From Hyphomicrobium sp. ghe19 (GTDB taxonomy: Bacteria > Pseudomonadota > Alphaproteobacteria > Rhizobiales > Hyphomicrobiaceae): a DNA stretch of 64,000 nucleotides. Within the stretch, counting starts at the first letter, position 1. Each line of letters begins with the position of its first letter. Shown in pieces: positions 36,050-45,492 of this stretch. The notes below the pieces were generated by a model that worked only from the letters and a program-made list of their open reading frames with translations, did no database searches and was not told the DNA's origin. Location of the stretch: positions 1,116,001-1,180,000 of the forward strand of contig NZ_LR743509.1 of assembly GCF_902712875.1 (NCBI RefSeq). The letters run 5' to 3'. A program made the position numbers and the translations under genes.

Positions 36050-38794
36050 TCACTCCGTGACGGCTTCCTGCGCTTCTTCCTCGTCCTCTGGGATCCGCTC
36101 GACGGAAACGACCTTTTCATCGGCGTCCGTCTTGAAGATGCGAACACCCTGAGTGTTGCGTCCGGCGATGCGGATGTCGTGCACGGGGCAGCGGATCAGC
36201 TGACCGCCGTCGGTGACAAGCATGATCTGATCGTTGCCGCCGATCGGGAACGATGCGAGCAGGCGGCCGTTGCGATCGTTGACAACCATCGCGACGATGC
36301 CTTTGCCGCCGCGTCCCGACGTACGGAACTCGAACGATGACGAGCGCTTTCCGAAGCCTCTGATCGAAACGGTCAGCACGAACTGCTCGGCCGCTTGCAT
36401 GGCAGCGAAACGTTCGGGGCTCAGCGTCACGGCGTCAGCGCTCACTTCCTCCGCGTCCGCTTCCGGCACAGTCTCGGCGTCTTCGGCTTCCTCCGAACGG
36501 CGCAGTGCGCTCGCCTGCTTCAGGTACGCGGCGCGTTCTTCGGCGGAGGCATCGAAGTGGTCGAGGATGGCCATCGAAATCACTTCGTCGCCGTCGGCCA
36601 GCCTGATGCCCCGCACGCCCGTCGAGTCGCGTCCCTTGAAGAGACGGATTTCATCGCTGATGAGGAAGCGGACGCATTGGCCTTCCGCGCTCGTGAGCAG
36701 GACGTCCTGGTCCGGCTTGGCGATGGCGACCTGCACGATGCGATCGCCCTCGTCGAGCTTCATCGCAATCTTGCCGTTGCGGTTGATGCTCTCGAAGTCG
36801 GCGAGCGCGTTGCGCCGCACGTTGCCGGACAGCGTCGCGAAGATCAGCTCCAGCTCGCCCCAGGTGGCGGAATCCTCCGGCAGCGGCAGGATCGACGTGA
36901 TGACTTCGCCTTCTGCCAACGGCAGGAGGTTGACGAGCGCCTTGCCGGGCGATTGTGGAGATGCGGCGGGGAGGCGCCAGACCTTCATGCGGTAGCACAT
37001 GCCGCGCGATGAGAAGAACAGCACGGGCGTATGCGTCGACGTTACGAAAAGCTGGGTGACGAAATCCTCATCACGCGTCGACATGCCGGAGCGGCCTTTG
37101 CCGCCGCGTCTCTGTGCGCGATAGGCCGCGAGAGGCACCCGCTTGATGTAGCCCTTGTGGCTAACGGTGACGACGCAATCTTCGCGCTGGATCAGATCTT
37201 CGTCATCGACGTCGCCGTCGAAATCCATGATCTCGGTTTTACGCGGCGTCGCGAATTCGTCTCTGATCGAAGTCAGCTCGCCCTTGACGATATCGACGAC
37301 GCGGGCGCGCGAGGCGAGGATTTCCAGGTATTCCCTGATCTCGGTCGCGATCTTGTTCAATTCATCGGCGATTTCGTCCCGGCCGAGAGCGGTGAGGCGT
37401 GCCAGCCGCAATTCGAGAATCGCTTTCGCTTGCTCCTCGGAGAGGCGGTAGGTGCCATCGGAAGAAACGGTATGGCGCGGATCGGCGATGAGCTGGACCA
37501 GCGGTATCATATCTCTCGCGGGCCAGTCCCGGGCCATCAATCCTTCTTTCGCCTCGGCGGGAGATGCCGAGTGGCGGATGAGCTTGATGACTTCGTCGAT
37601 GTTGGCGACGGCGATTGCGAGACCGACGAGAACGTGGGCGCGATCGCGCGCTTTGTTGAGAAGGTGTTTGATCCGCCGGGTCACGACTTCCTGGCGGAAG
37701 TGGGTGAACGCAACGATGAAGTCCTTGAGATTGAGGCTTTCGGGGCGGCCGCCGTTGATCGCCAGCATGTTGGCGCCAAACGTCGTCTGCAAGTCGGAGT
37801 ATTTATAGAGATTGTTCAGGACGACATCGGCGACGGCGTCGCGCTTCAATTCGATGACGATGCGGATGCCTTCGCGATTCGATTCGTCCCAAAGGTCGGA
37901 GATGCCCTCGATCTTCTTGTCGCGCACGAGGTCGGCGATCTTCTCGATCAGCGTCCGTTTGTTGACCTGATAGGGAATTTCCGAGACGATCAGAGCTTCT
38001 CGATCCTTGCGGATATTCTCGGTGGTAACGCGGGCGCGCATGATGATCGAGCCGCGCCCCTTGTGATAGGCGGAGAGAATGCCGCCGCGGCCGAGGATGA
38101 TGCCGGCCGTCGGGAAGTCCGGCCCTTGAATGATCTGGGCAAGTTCGTCGATCGTTATCTCGGGATTTTCGAGTTCGGCGATACAGGCGTCGATGACTTC
38201 GCCCAAGTTGTGCGGCGGGATGTTCGTCGCCATGCCGACGGCGATGCCGCCTGCACCGTTGACGAGCAGGTTCGGAAACTTCGCGGGCAGGACGGACGGC
38301 TCTTTCAGCTGGCCGTCGTAGTTGTCCTTGAAATCGATCGTATCGTTTTCGAGATCGTCGAGAAGGTATGTCGCGACTTTGGCGAGACGGGATTCGGTGT
38401 AGCGCTCGGCTGCCGGAGGATCGCCGTCGATGGAGCCGAAGTTACCCTGGCCGTCGACGAGCGGAACGCGGACGGAAAAGTCCTGCGCGAGGCGAACGAG
38501 GGCGTCGTAGATCGCGAGGTTGCCGTGGGGATGGTATTTGCCCATCACCTCGCCGACGATGCGCGCCGACTTGACGTACTTCTTGTTCCAGTCGAGCCCA
38601 AGCTCGTTCATCGCGAAGAGGATGCGCCGGTGCACAGGCTTCAGACCATCGCGCACGTCGGGCAGCGCGCGGCTGATGATGACGCTCATCGCATAGTCGA
38701 GATAAGAGCGTTTCATCTCGTCCGAAATCAAGATCGGACGGATATCGCTCGGCTCGCGGCCAGCCGGTTGGTCGTCGTCGCTTCTGTCGGTCAA
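36050..38794 (-). CDS. gyrA: DNA gyrase subunit A
   Basis: 914 residues from a TTG at 38794 ([10 protein letters not shown]...), chosen because homologues begin here; a longer frame to 38851 exists. GyrA cuts and rejoins DNA in the gyrase A2B2 complex. The breakage-reunion domain has [20 protein letters not shown] and the active Tyr in AERYTES, and the C-terminal beta-pinwheel has the GyrA box QRRGGKG. In the quinolone pocket the sequence is H-G-N-L-A-I-Y-D, so the positions of E. coli D82 and S83 are N92 and L93. Confidence 0.97.
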   Translation of the reverse strand: MTDRSDDDQPAGREPSDIRPILISDEMKRSYLDYAMSVIISRALPDVRDGLKPVHRRILFAMNELGLDWNKKYVKSARIVGEVMGKYHPHGNLAIYDALVRLAQDFSVRVPLVDGQGNFGSIDGDPPAAERYTESRLAKVATYLLDDLENDTIDFKDNYDGQLKEPSVLPAKFPNLLVNGAGGIAVGMATNIPPHNLGEVIDACIAELENPEITIDELAQIIQGPDFPTAGIILGRGGILSAYHKGRGSIIMRARVTTENIRKDREALIVSEIPYQVNKRTLIEKIADLVRDKKIEGISDLWDESNREGIRIVIELKRDAVADVVLNNLYKYSDLQTTFGANMLAINGGRPESLNLKDFIVAFTHFRQEVVTRRIKHLLNKARDRAHVLVGLAIAVANIDEVIKLIRHSASPAEAKEGLMARDWPARDMIPLVQLIADPRHTVSSDGTYRLSEEQAKAILELRLARLTALGRDEIADELNKIATEIREYLEILASRARVVDIVKGELTSIRDEFATPRKTEIMDFDGDVDDEDLIQREDCVVTVSHKGYIKRVPLAAYRAQRRGGKGRSGMSTRDEDFVTQLFVTSTHTPVLFFSSRGMCYRMKVWRLPAASPQSPGKALVNLLPLAEGEVITSILPLPEDSATWGELELIFATLSGNVRRNALADFESINRNGKIAMKLDEGDRIVQVAIAKPDQDVLLTSAEGQCVRFLISDEIRLFKGRDSTGVRGIRLADGDEVISMAILDHFDASAEERAAYLKQASALRRSEEAEDAETVPEADAEEVSADAVTLSPERFAAMQAAEQFVLTVSIRGFGKRSSSFEFRTSGRGGKGIVAMVVNDRNGRLLASFPIGGNDQIMLVTDGGQLIRCPVHDIRIAGRNTQGVRIFKTDADEKVVSVERIPEDEEEAQEAVTE

Positions 38795-38851
38795 AGTGAG
38801 CTCTTTCTGGGGTAAAATCGGGCGGGCTGGATGCGCCGGCGGCCGGTGCAA

Positions 38852-39111
38852 AAATCGTAGCTATACTCTAGCAGAAATGAATTGTGAAAGCCACTCGCGC
38901 GGCGTCGTGCCACGGCCCCTCAACGGCCGAAAAAACCTCGTCAAAACAATGCATTGCATGGGCACCCGGCGCCCGGATCAGAACATGTGGACGACTTGCT
39001 GCAGACATACTCGGGATCTACAGGCTGAGCCCCGCGCGGGTGGCGACAGATTCGCTCGCCAGCGCGGGCGGCGCGGCACCTTATCGAGCCCGCCCGTTAC
39101 CCCAAAAGGAC
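38852..39111. other. Upstream region of gyrA and the PRC-barrel gene
   Basis: About 260 bp. Contains AT-rich stretches near 38853-38885 probably used as gyrA promoter on the minus strand. Longer reading frames here lack ribosome sites and a plausible composition. Confidence 0.35.
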
Positions 39112-39117
39112 ATGCAA

Positions 39118-39711
39118 ATGACTCCCAAGATCATGGCTCTGGCGCTTGGCGCGCTGATCGCCGGCGCGATGCCGGCACTCGCCGACGAAACGTTTTTCGC
39201 CGAACAGAAGCCGACGGAATATCTCGCCAAGGACCGTCTGCTCGGAGCGAACGTTCACGACCAGGACGGCAAGATCATCGGCGACGTCGAAGACCTCGTC
39301 GTCGATAGCGATAACAGGATCGTCGGCGTGATCATCGGCGTCGGTGGATTGCTTGGCGTCGGCGAGAAGAAGGTCGCCGTCAGCCTGCCGTCGCTCGGCA
39401 TCGAAGCCGCCGGCGGCAAGATCAACGTCACGATGCCATCGGCGACGATCGACTCGCTTAACGCTGCGCCTGCCTACAAGCGCGCCCATCCGCCGATCGG
39501 CTGGCTGCAACGCGCAGCCGATAAGAGCGAGGAGATTCGCGACAAGTCGGGCCCGGCTTACGAAAAGGCCAAGGAAGCCGCGAAGGAAGCCTACGAATCC
39601 GCAAAGGAGGCGGCAGGGCCTGCACTCGAAAAAGCCAAGGAGGAGGCTCGCGAAGCTCTCGACAAGGCAAAAGACGCGACGCATCCATCGGACCCGCCGA
39701 AGGCCAACTGA
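39118..39711 (+). CDS. Exported PRC-barrel domain protein
   Basis: A 197-residue protein. ATG 39118 is preferred over 39112 because AAAAGGA is seven bases upstream. Signal peptide 1-22 (ending PALA). The PRC-barrel (about 35-100) has DRLLGANVHDQDGKIIGDVE and VIIGVGGLLGVGEKKVAV. A long Ala/Lys/Glu helical tail follows, built of repeats like AKEAAKEAYESAKEAA, similar to stress-protein (LEA-like) helices. Probably periplasmic; function unknown. Common next to gyrA in related genomes. Confidence 0.8.
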   Translation: MTPKIMALALGALIAGAMPALADETFFAEQKPTEYLAKDRLLGANVHDQDGKIIGDVEDLVVDSDNRIVGVIIGVGGLLGVGEKKVAVSLPSLGIEAAGGKINVTMPSATIDSLNAAPAYKRAHPPIGWLQRAADKSEEIRDKSGPAYEKAKEAAKEAYESAKEAAGPALEKAKEEAREALDKAKDATHPSDPPKAN

Positions 39712-39750
39712 CGGCGCGCGCGCTCAAAACATTCGAACATTGCTTTGATG

Positions 39751-39784
39751 AAAACCCCGGTGGGAACGCTGCCGGGGTTTTTTG
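39751..39784 (+). terminator. Rho-independent terminator
   Basis: AAAACCCCGG ... CCGGGGTTTTTT hairpin with loop TGGGAACGCTG, 39 bp after the PRC-barrel gene. Confidence 0.9.
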
Positions 39785-39857
39785 CGTTAAATGCTCAAGA
39801 ACCGCTTCAAAAAGAAATTTACCCGGCGAATTCCTTATCGCCATGGGAGGAGGTCCC

Positions 39858-40256
39858 GTGCGTATTCTTCTTATCGGACTAGGCGCGCTGTCCGTTGCTT
39901 TCGCTCCAGCGGCATTTGCGGCCGATTCCGATATTGCAAACGATGCCACGGGCACTTCGGGCGCCGAAGTGTTCAATAACAACTGCCGGACATGCCATTC
40001 GTGGAAGAAAAACGATAACCGCCTGGGGCCGAGCCTTCATGGCGTCGTCGGGCGAAAGGCTGGTGCTGTCGAAGGCTTCAATTATTCGGCCGCGATGAGG
40101 GAAGCCAAAATCACTTGGGATGAGGGCACGCTCGACAAGTTCATTGCCAATCCGGACGGGGTCGTGCCGAACAACAATATGAAGCCGTTTACGGGGATTT
40201 CCGACATCAAGACGCGCAAGGATATCGTGGATTTCCTGAAATCGAATCCGGATTGA
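39858..40256 (+). CDS. Exported class I cytochrome c
   Basis: A 132-residue protein. GTG 39858 is chosen because GGAGGAGG lies five bases before it, and an ATG at 39843 precedes that ribosome site. Signal peptide 1-21. Heme motif C43-R-T-C46-H47; axial M108 in NNNMKPF. It has the cytochrome c2/c550 pattern (LGPSLHGVVGRKAG, FNYSAAM). A periplasmic electron carrier. Confidence 0.9.
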   Translation: MRILLIGLGALSVAFAPAAFAADSDIANDATGTSGAEVFNNNCRTCHSWKKNDNRLGPSLHGVVGRKAGAVEGFNYSAAMREAKITWDEGTLDKFIANPDGVVPNNNMKPFTGISDIKTRKDIVDFLKSNPD

Positions 40257-40413
40257 GGCCGTTATTCCGGCAGCGCGGGAATTGGCGCGTCGAGCGTCTG
40301 GGTGGCCCGTTCGTTCATCCTACCGGTTAAAGTCTTCGCGTTTCCTACCGATCCCTCTGGGCAATTCGCACGGCCGACGCTATTCAGGAGTTTCCTGAAT
40401 TGCGAAGGCTCCC

Positions 40414-40917
40414 ATGATCCGCATCGGCTTCTATTCCGGTTCTTTTGATCCCGTGACGCTCGGGCATACGGACGTGATCCGACGCGCGGCGGGCCTTCTG
40501 GACAAGCTCGTCATCGGCATCGGCGTCAATCCAGGCAAGGCTCCGATGTTCGACGAAGCCGAGCGCGTGGCGATGCTCGAAGATGAAGTGCGCTCCATCG
40601 CCGAGGCGACGAAGACGGAGATCGCGATCGTTACATTCTCGGGGCTTGCCGTCGAGGCGGCGCGTGCCAACGAGGCGTCGATCATTATCCGCGGCCTTCG
40701 CGACGGCACCGACTTCGATTACGAAATGCAGATGGCGGGCATGAACGGCGAGATGGCGCCGGAGATCCAGACCGTCTACGTGGCGGCTTCGCCGTCCGTC
40801 CGGCATATCGCTGCGAACCTCGTTCGCGCCGTCGCGTCGATGGGGGGCGATCCGTCGCCTTTCGTGTCGAAAGCCGTGCTGAAGCGTCTCAAGGCAAAAG
40901 GGCCGAAAACGCGATAG
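40414..40917 (+). CDS. coaD: Phosphopantetheine adenylyltransferase
   Basis: A 167-residue enzyme of coenzyme A synthesis that transfers AMP to 4'-phosphopantetheine. Signature GSFDPVTLGHTD near residues 8-19; other family segments are IGIGVNPGK, RGLRDGTDFDYEMQM and SPSVRHIAANLVR. Cytosolic hexamer. Typical neighbour of gyrA in this order. Confidence 0.95.
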   Translation: MIRIGFYSGSFDPVTLGHTDVIRRAAGLLDKLVIGIGVNPGKAPMFDEAERVAMLEDEVRSIAEATKTEIAIVTFSGLAVEAARANEASIIIRGLRDGTDFDYEMQMAGMNGEMAPEIQTVYVAASPSVRHIAANLVRAVASMGGDPSPFVSKAVLKRLKAKGPKTR

Positions 40918-40926
40918 GCCGACGTC

Positions 40927-41328
40927 ATGGCCTTACGATCAAAAGCCGAGCTGCTGACGCTTCTTCGCAAAATTCCAGTGGGGCGCGTTACGACGGCGGA
41001 GTGCCTCGCGGCGGAGACCGGCATTCCAGCGCCTCTCGCCGTCACGATGCTGTCGCAGCTTTCCGAAGATGAACGCGACATCGTTCCGTGGCACCGGGTT
41101 GTTGCGAAAGGCGGCGGCATTGGCCGTGGTCCGCATCGCGATCAGCAGTTCGCGAGGCTCGTTCGCGAAGGGGTGATGGTTTCTCCGGCGGGCATCGTGC
41201 AGGATCTTGCCCGGCATCTGCTGGCGACGCTCGACGACGCGTCATTATTAAAAGCGTCCCGGGTGGAGCCTCCGCCACCGGACGGCAAGCCTGCGGGCCG
41301 CTCGCGGGGCATGAAGCTCCGGCCGTAG
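40927..41328 (+). CDS. Alkyltransferase-like (ATL) DNA-damage protein
   Basis: A 133-residue protein with the C-terminal domain of O6-alkylguanine-DNA alkyltransferase (IPVGRVTTAECLAAETGIP, DIVPWHRVVAKGGGIG). The active-site Cys of PCHR is replaced by Trp (P54-W55-H56-R57), the hallmark of ATL proteins. These bind alkylated guanine and route it to nucleotide excision repair rather than repairing it directly. The C-terminal 40 residues are low complexity. It lies nine bases after coaD. Confidence 0.85.
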   Translation: MALRSKAELLTLLRKIPVGRVTTAECLAAETGIPAPLAVTMLSQLSEDERDIVPWHRVVAKGGGIGRGPHRDQQFARLVREGVMVSPAGIVQDLARHLLATLDDASLLKASRVEPPPPDGKPAGRSRGMKLRP

Positions 41329-41468
41329 CGTGCAGGCCGGCCAAGCGGTCACTTGCGGGTCAGCCGTCAAATCGCCATAAGGGCGGCAACACTGCCCGCC
41401 GCCACATCGGATGGCCGTGATCGGCAAATGGAAACGCCGGCGAAATCATAAATCCACGAGGAGCGCCA

Positions 41469-42008
41469 ATGGCCAGACTTCTTTCGGTAATTCTCGCGTC
41501 GTTGCTCGCAATGACCGCGTTCGGCGACATGCCGGCGCGCGCCGCCGGTGACAAGCTCGTCATCGAGCTCAAGAACGGCAAGGTCGTCATTCAGCTGAGG
41601 CCCGATCTCGCGCCGAAGACCGTCGAGCAGATCACGACGCTCGCCAACCAGGGTTTCTACAACGGCATCAAATGGCATCGCGTCATGGACGACTTCATGG
41701 CCCAGACCGGCGATCCGACGGGAACGGGCGCTGGCGGCTCGAAGCTTCCCGATCTTCCGGCCGAGTTCTCGAATGAAGAGTTCAAGCGGGGGACTGTCGC
41801 AATGGCGCGCACGTCCGACCCGAACTCCGCGAACAGCCAGTTCTTCATCTGCTTCAATAGCATCGGCTGCGCGAGCCTGAAGGGCAGCTACACGATTTTC
41901 GGCCAGGTGGTCGAAGGCATGCAGTTCGTCGATCTGATCAAGCGCGGCGCACCGGGTTCCGGAACGGTAACCAACCCGGACGTCATGCAGAAAGTCTACG
42001 TGCAATAA
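41469..42008 (+). CDS. Exported cyclophilin-type peptidyl-prolyl isomerase
   Basis: A 179-residue protein with a signal peptide (1-26), so periplasmic. The cyclophilin core has FYNGIKWHRVMDDFMAQTGD, the Q in NSANSQFFICF and a YTIFGQVVEG segment. It speeds proline isomerisation in protein folding. It is paralogous to the next gene, from which it is separated by a large inverted repeat. Confidence 0.92.
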   Translation: MARLLSVILASLLAMTAFGDMPARAAGDKLVIELKNGKVVIQLRPDLAPKTVEQITTLANQGFYNGIKWHRVMDDFMAQTGDPTGTGAGGSKLPDLPAEFSNEEFKRGTVAMARTSDPNSANSQFFICFNSIGCASLKGSYTIFGQVVEGMQFVDLIKRGAPGSGTVTNPDVMQKVYVQ

Positions 42009-42034
42009 TTGAAACTCGCTCTTCCCATTGCCAC

Positions 42035-42125
42035 TTGGCGATGGGGAGAGGGTTGGGGTGAGGGGCGGCCATCGGCTCGGTTTTTCCGCCCCTCACCCTA
42101 GCCCTCTCCCCGCCAACGGGGAGAG
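42035..42125. repeat. Inverted repeat of CCTCTCCCC class between the two cyclophilin genes
   Basis: Left arm 42035-42068 (TTGGCGATGGGGAGAGGGTT...) pairs imperfectly with 42086-42116 (CCGCCCCTCACCCTAGCCCT...). A nested CTCTCCCCGCCAACGGGGAGAG lies at the right edge. Such elements are dispersed in many Hyphomicrobiales genomes. Here it separates two co-oriented genes and could stop or stabilise transcripts. Confidence 0.8.
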
Positions 42126-42149
42126 GAAATAACAAGAAAGGATGGTCTC

Positions 42150-42626
42150 ATGGCCGAAATCAAAGATCCGGAAAACACGCTCGTCATCGAGACAACGAAA
42201 GGGCCCGTCACGATCGAGCTGCGCCCCGATCTCGCGCCGCAGCACGTCGAGCGCATCAAAACGCTGGCTCGCAACGGCTTCTACGACGGCATCGTTTTTC
42301 ACCGCGTGATCCCCGGCTTCATGGCGCAGACCGGCTGTCCGCAGGGACGCGGAACCGGCAGCTCGGATCTGCCTAACCTGCCGGCCGAGTTCAACGCCGA
42401 GCCGCACGTGCGCGGCGTTTGCTCGATGGCGCGATCGGCGAACCCCAATTCGGCGAACAGCCAGTTCTTCATCTGCTTCGATGACGCGACGTTCCTGGAC
42501 AAGCAGTATACGGTCTGGGGCAAGGTGATCGACGGCATGGACAACGTCGACAAGATCGCCAAGGGCGAGCCGCCGCAGAACCCGGACAAGATGGTGAAGG
42601 TTCGCGTCGCGGCGGATGCAGCCTGA
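42150..42626 (+). CDS. Cytosolic cyclophilin-type peptidyl-prolyl isomerase
   Basis: A 158-residue cyclophilin without signal peptide. Core segments are FYDGIVFHRVIPGFMAQTGC, NSANSQFFICFDDATFLD and YTVWGKVIDGMDNVDKI. Folding helper in the cytosol. The stop overlaps the next start (TGATG), indicating co-transcription with the DUF423 gene. Confidence 0.93.
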   Translation: MAEIKDPENTLVIETTKGPVTIELRPDLAPQHVERIKTLARNGFYDGIVFHRVIPGFMAQTGCPQGRGTGSSDLPNLPAEFNAEPHVRGVCSMARSANPNSANSQFFICFDDATFLDKQYTVWGKVIDGMDNVDKIAKGEPPQNPDKMVKVRVAADAA

Positions 42627-43033
42627 TGCGCGACATCGGCAACAACGGTCAAGGCGCGCTCTCAAGCGCGCCTTTTCTCATTCTTGTATGGGCCGGTCTG
42701 GCGGGTGCCGCGGGCGTCGGGCTTGCCGCGGCGGCAGCGCATAAAGTCGACAGTCCGGCGCTCGGAACGGCGGCGAATATGCTGACGCTGCACGCTGCTG
42801 CGTCGGTGGGCATTTTTGCCGTGGCGCTGCGTGCGGCCTGGCGGAAGCTCTGGAGTGCGACAGCGCTTCTGATGCTCTTTGCTGCTTCGCTCTTCACCGG
42901 CGAGATCGCGTTTCATACGTTCACGAACGACGCGACGTATCAGATGCTGGCGCCCGTTGGCGGGAGCTTGATGATCCTCAGCTGGCTGCTCGTCGCTCTT
43001 CTCGCCATTGCAGAGGCGCTCGCCAAGCGCTGA
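42626..43033 (+). CDS. DUF423 family membrane protein
   Basis: A 135-residue protein with four transmembrane segments and the DUF423 pattern: [10 protein letters not shown] near TM1, [22 protein letters not shown] and a [17 protein letters not shown] end. Inner membrane, function unknown. It overlaps the upstream cyclophilin by one base and ends 22 bp before queA. Confidence 0.8.
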   Translation: MRDIGNNGQGALSSAPFLILVWAGLAGAAGVGLAAAAAHKVDSPALGTAANMLTLHAAASVGIFAVALRAAWRKLWSATALLMLFAASLFTGEIAFHTFTNDATYQMLAPVGGSLMILSWLLVALLAIAEALAKR

Positions 43034-43055
43034 GCTGCTTATCCAAAGTCTTTTG

Positions 43056-44156
43056 ATGCGTACCGATCTTTTCGATTTCGAATTGCCCGACAGCGCCATC
43101 GCGCTTTATCCCGCGGAGCCGCGAGATGCTGCGCGTCTCCTCGTCGTGCATCCGGTTCAAGGCAGTTGCGCGCGTGACGACGCGGATCTTGGCGATCAGA
43201 GCGTTCGCGATTTGCCGAGCCTGCTGCGTCCGGGCGATGCTCTCGTCTTCAACGATACGAAGGTTATTCCGGCGGCGCTTTCCGGCGTCCGCATTCGCGG
43301 CGAGACGCGGGCGAAGGTCGATTTCAATCTGACGAAGCGGACGGGCGAAAATTCGTGGCGGGCATTCGCGCGTCCGGCGAAACGTCTCGAGGCTGGCGAT
43401 CGCGTGCATTTCGGCCACGACCAGGATAGCTGCATGCTCGGTGCGCTCGACGCGACGGTCGCAGCGAAGGGCGAAGCGGGAGAGGTCGAACTTGCGTTCG
43501 ATCTCACTGGCGCGGCGCTCGACGACGCGGTCAAGGCCGTGGGGCTGATGCCGTTGCCGCCTTATATCGCGCTGAAGCGGGAGAGCGACGTTCGAGATCG
43601 TGAGAGCTATCAGACGATCTACGCCCGCAAGGAGGGCGCGGTTGCGGCGCCGACGGCCGGCCTGCATTTCACGCCAGAGCTGCTGGCGGCGCTCGATGCG
43701 CGGGGGATCTCGCGCCATTTCGTGACGTTGCATGTTGGGGCCGGCACGTTTCTTCCCGTCAAGGCGGACGATACCGACGCACACGTGATGCACTCCGAAT
43801 GGGGCGAGGTATCGGCGGAAACGGCGGCGGCGCTCAACGATGTGCGGGCACGCGGCGGGCGGATCGTCGCCGTCGGCACGACGTCGCTCCGTCTTCTCGA
43901 AAGCGCGGCGAAGGACGATGGCGCAATCGCGCCCTGGTCGGGTGAAACTGCGATCTTCATAACGCCGGGCTATCGCTTCAAGGCCATCGATATTTTGATG
44001 ACCAATTTCCATCTGCCGCGCTCGACGCTCTTCATGCTCGTGTCGGCGTTCGCGGGGCTCGGCACCATGCGCGCAGCCTACGGCCATGCGATCCGCTCGG
44101 GCTACCGGTTCTATTCCTACGGCGACGCTTCGCTTCTATTCCGCACGCCCGGCTGA
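43056..44156 (+). CDS. queA: S-adenosylmethionine:tRNA ribosyltransferase-isomerase
   Basis: A 366-residue enzyme from the ATG at 43056 ([20 protein letters not shown], the standard QueA opening). It moves the ribosyl part of S-adenosylmethionine to preQ1 in tRNA, giving epoxyqueuosine. Family segments include [43 protein letters not shown] and [16 protein letters not shown]. Usually next to tgt; here one gene intervenes. Confidence 0.96.
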   Translation: MRTDLFDFELPDSAIALYPAEPRDAARLLVVHPVQGSCARDDADLGDQSVRDLPSLLRPGDALVFNDTKVIPAALSGVRIRGETRAKVDFNLTKRTGENSWRAFARPAKRLEAGDRVHFGHDQDSCMLGALDATVAAKGEAGEVELAFDLTGAALDDAVKAVGLMPLPPYIALKRESDVRDRESYQTIYARKEGAVAAPTAGLHFTPELLAALDARGISRHFVTLHVGAGTFLPVKADDTDAHVMHSEWGEVSAETAAALNDVRARGGRIVAVGTTSLRLLESAAKDDGAIAPWSGETAIFITPGYRFKAIDILMTNFHLPRSTLFMLVSAFAGLGTMRAAYGHAIRSGYRFYSYGDASLLFRTPG

Positions 44157-44241
44157 TATAGCTGAACCGGCTGCGAGGAAGACCGCGCGATCCGGTCGAA
44201 GCCGCTCATTGCGTCGCGTCAACAGACAGCTGGGTGTTCCC

Positions 44242-45417
44242 ATGACATCGAGAACCGGCATTACACGGGCCTTCGCGGCATGCGCTTGGCTCGCGGCGGC
44301 GCCATTCATTTCTCTCTCAGCGGACGTTGCAAAGGCCGACGAGGCTTGCACTTCGGTCAATGTTCCGCGCTGCGTGCAAAAGCTGCCGACGGGCATCGAC
44401 ATGGCGTACGTCGAGGTCGGGCCAGCCGACGGCAAGCCCGTCATTCTCATCCACGGTTTGACGGACAGTGCGCGGTCCTGGATGCTGGCGATGGACGCGC
44501 TGCACAAGCTCGATCCCAAGCTGCGCATCATTGCGGTCGATCTGCGCGGCCATGGCCAGAGCAGCATGCCGGATGCCAAGATTTGTGCCCCGGCGCCCGA
44601 GGCCTGCTATCGCATATCGGACCTCGCCGGCGACGTGATTGCCTTCATGGACGAGAAGGGCATTCACAAAGCCGATCTCGCCGGACATTCGATGGGTTCG
44701 TTCGTGGTGCAAGAGATTGCGCTCACGCACCCGGAAATGGTCGGTCATGCAATCTTGAACGCCACGGGCGCCAAGAGCGTCGGCAACGCCGCGCTGGGCG
44801 ATTTCGTTCTCAATCAGACAATCGAGGGCGCTTGGAAGAAATCCTTGGAGGCGCAGGGCAAGGCGTTTCCCGCCGATGTCTATGAGTTGACGCCGCTGGA
44901 TGCCGACCCGAAGGCGAGCGAATGGATTGCGGCAAACTGGACCATCGATCCGGCCGCAGAAGCGTCGTTCCTGGAGCCTTACACGCCGGAGACGGCAAAG
45001 ACGAAGCTCGGCACATGGATCGGCGCGACGAAAGGGCTTCTCGCGCAGGACAATACCGCGCGACTAGAGAGCATGTCGGTCCCGACCCTCGTCATGTGGG
45101 CGACGCAGGACAGCATCTATCTGGCGAAAGATCAGGACGAGATCAAAGCGGCCCTCAAGGCGGCAGCCGCCAAGTCGGGATTAACGTTCTACTGGAAGGA
45201 ATATGGCAAGCTCCCGCTGCCGGCATCCGGAGCGCAGGAGAGCGACATCGGCCACAATATTCAATGGTCGGCGGCCGAGACCGTGGCGAAGGATATCAAC
45301 GCCTTCATCACGACGGGCGCGCCGACGATGGATCTGGTGCATAGCGATGCGGCGCCGAACTTCAGCAAGCTCATCGTCGAGCCTGGCAAGGGCGTCGTTG
45401 AGAAGATCGAGAAGTAA
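44242..45417 (+). CDS. Exported alpha/beta hydrolase
   Basis: A 391-residue protein from the ATG at 44242. Signal peptide about 1-32 (ending VAKADEA). Alpha/beta hydrolase fold: HG oxyanion motif in VILIHGLTDSARSW, DLRGHGQSS, nucleophile in AGHSMGSFV, and late Asp/His candidates (WATQDSIY, SDIGHNIQW). Likely an esterase, lipase or peptidase of the periplasm. It is placed between queA and tgt, 86 bp after queA, and is followed by a terminator. Confidence 0.83.
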   Translation: MTSRTGITRAFAACAWLAAAPFISLSADVAKADEACTSVNVPRCVQKLPTGIDMAYVEVGPADGKPVILIHGLTDSARSWMLAMDALHKLDPKLRIIAVDLRGHGQSSMPDAKICAPAPEACYRISDLAGDVIAFMDEKGIHKADLAGHSMGSFVVQEIALTHPEMVGHAILNATGAKSVGNAALGDFVLNQTIEGAWKKSLEAQGKAFPADVYELTPLDADPKASEWIAANWTIDPAAEASFLEPYTPETAKTKLGTWIGATKGLLAQDNTARLESMSVPTLVMWATQDSIYLAKDQDEIKAALKAAAAKSGLTFYWKEYGKLPLPASGAQESDIGHNIQWSAAETVAKDINAFITTGAPTMDLVHSDAAPNFSKLIVEPGKGVVEKIEK

Positions 45418-45431
45418 GAGAAACATTCAGC

Positions 45432-45481
45432 GTTGCCGCCGGCCGGGGATCAATCGCCTTGCCGGCGGCCGTTGCTTTTTG
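45432..45481 (+). terminator. Rho-independent terminator
   Basis: TTGCCGCCGGCCG ... CGGCGGCCG-type stem (GCCGCCGGC / GCCGGCGGC) followed by GCTTTTTG, between the hydrolase and tgt. tgt therefore probably has its own promoter or some read-through. Confidence 0.75.
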
Positions 45482-45492
45482 AATTGAGATCA

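Noticed and set aside
37031..38815. 594-residue reading frame antisense to gyrA
   Set aside because: It overlaps gyrA almost fully and has no recognisable domain; explained by GC-rich third codon positions.
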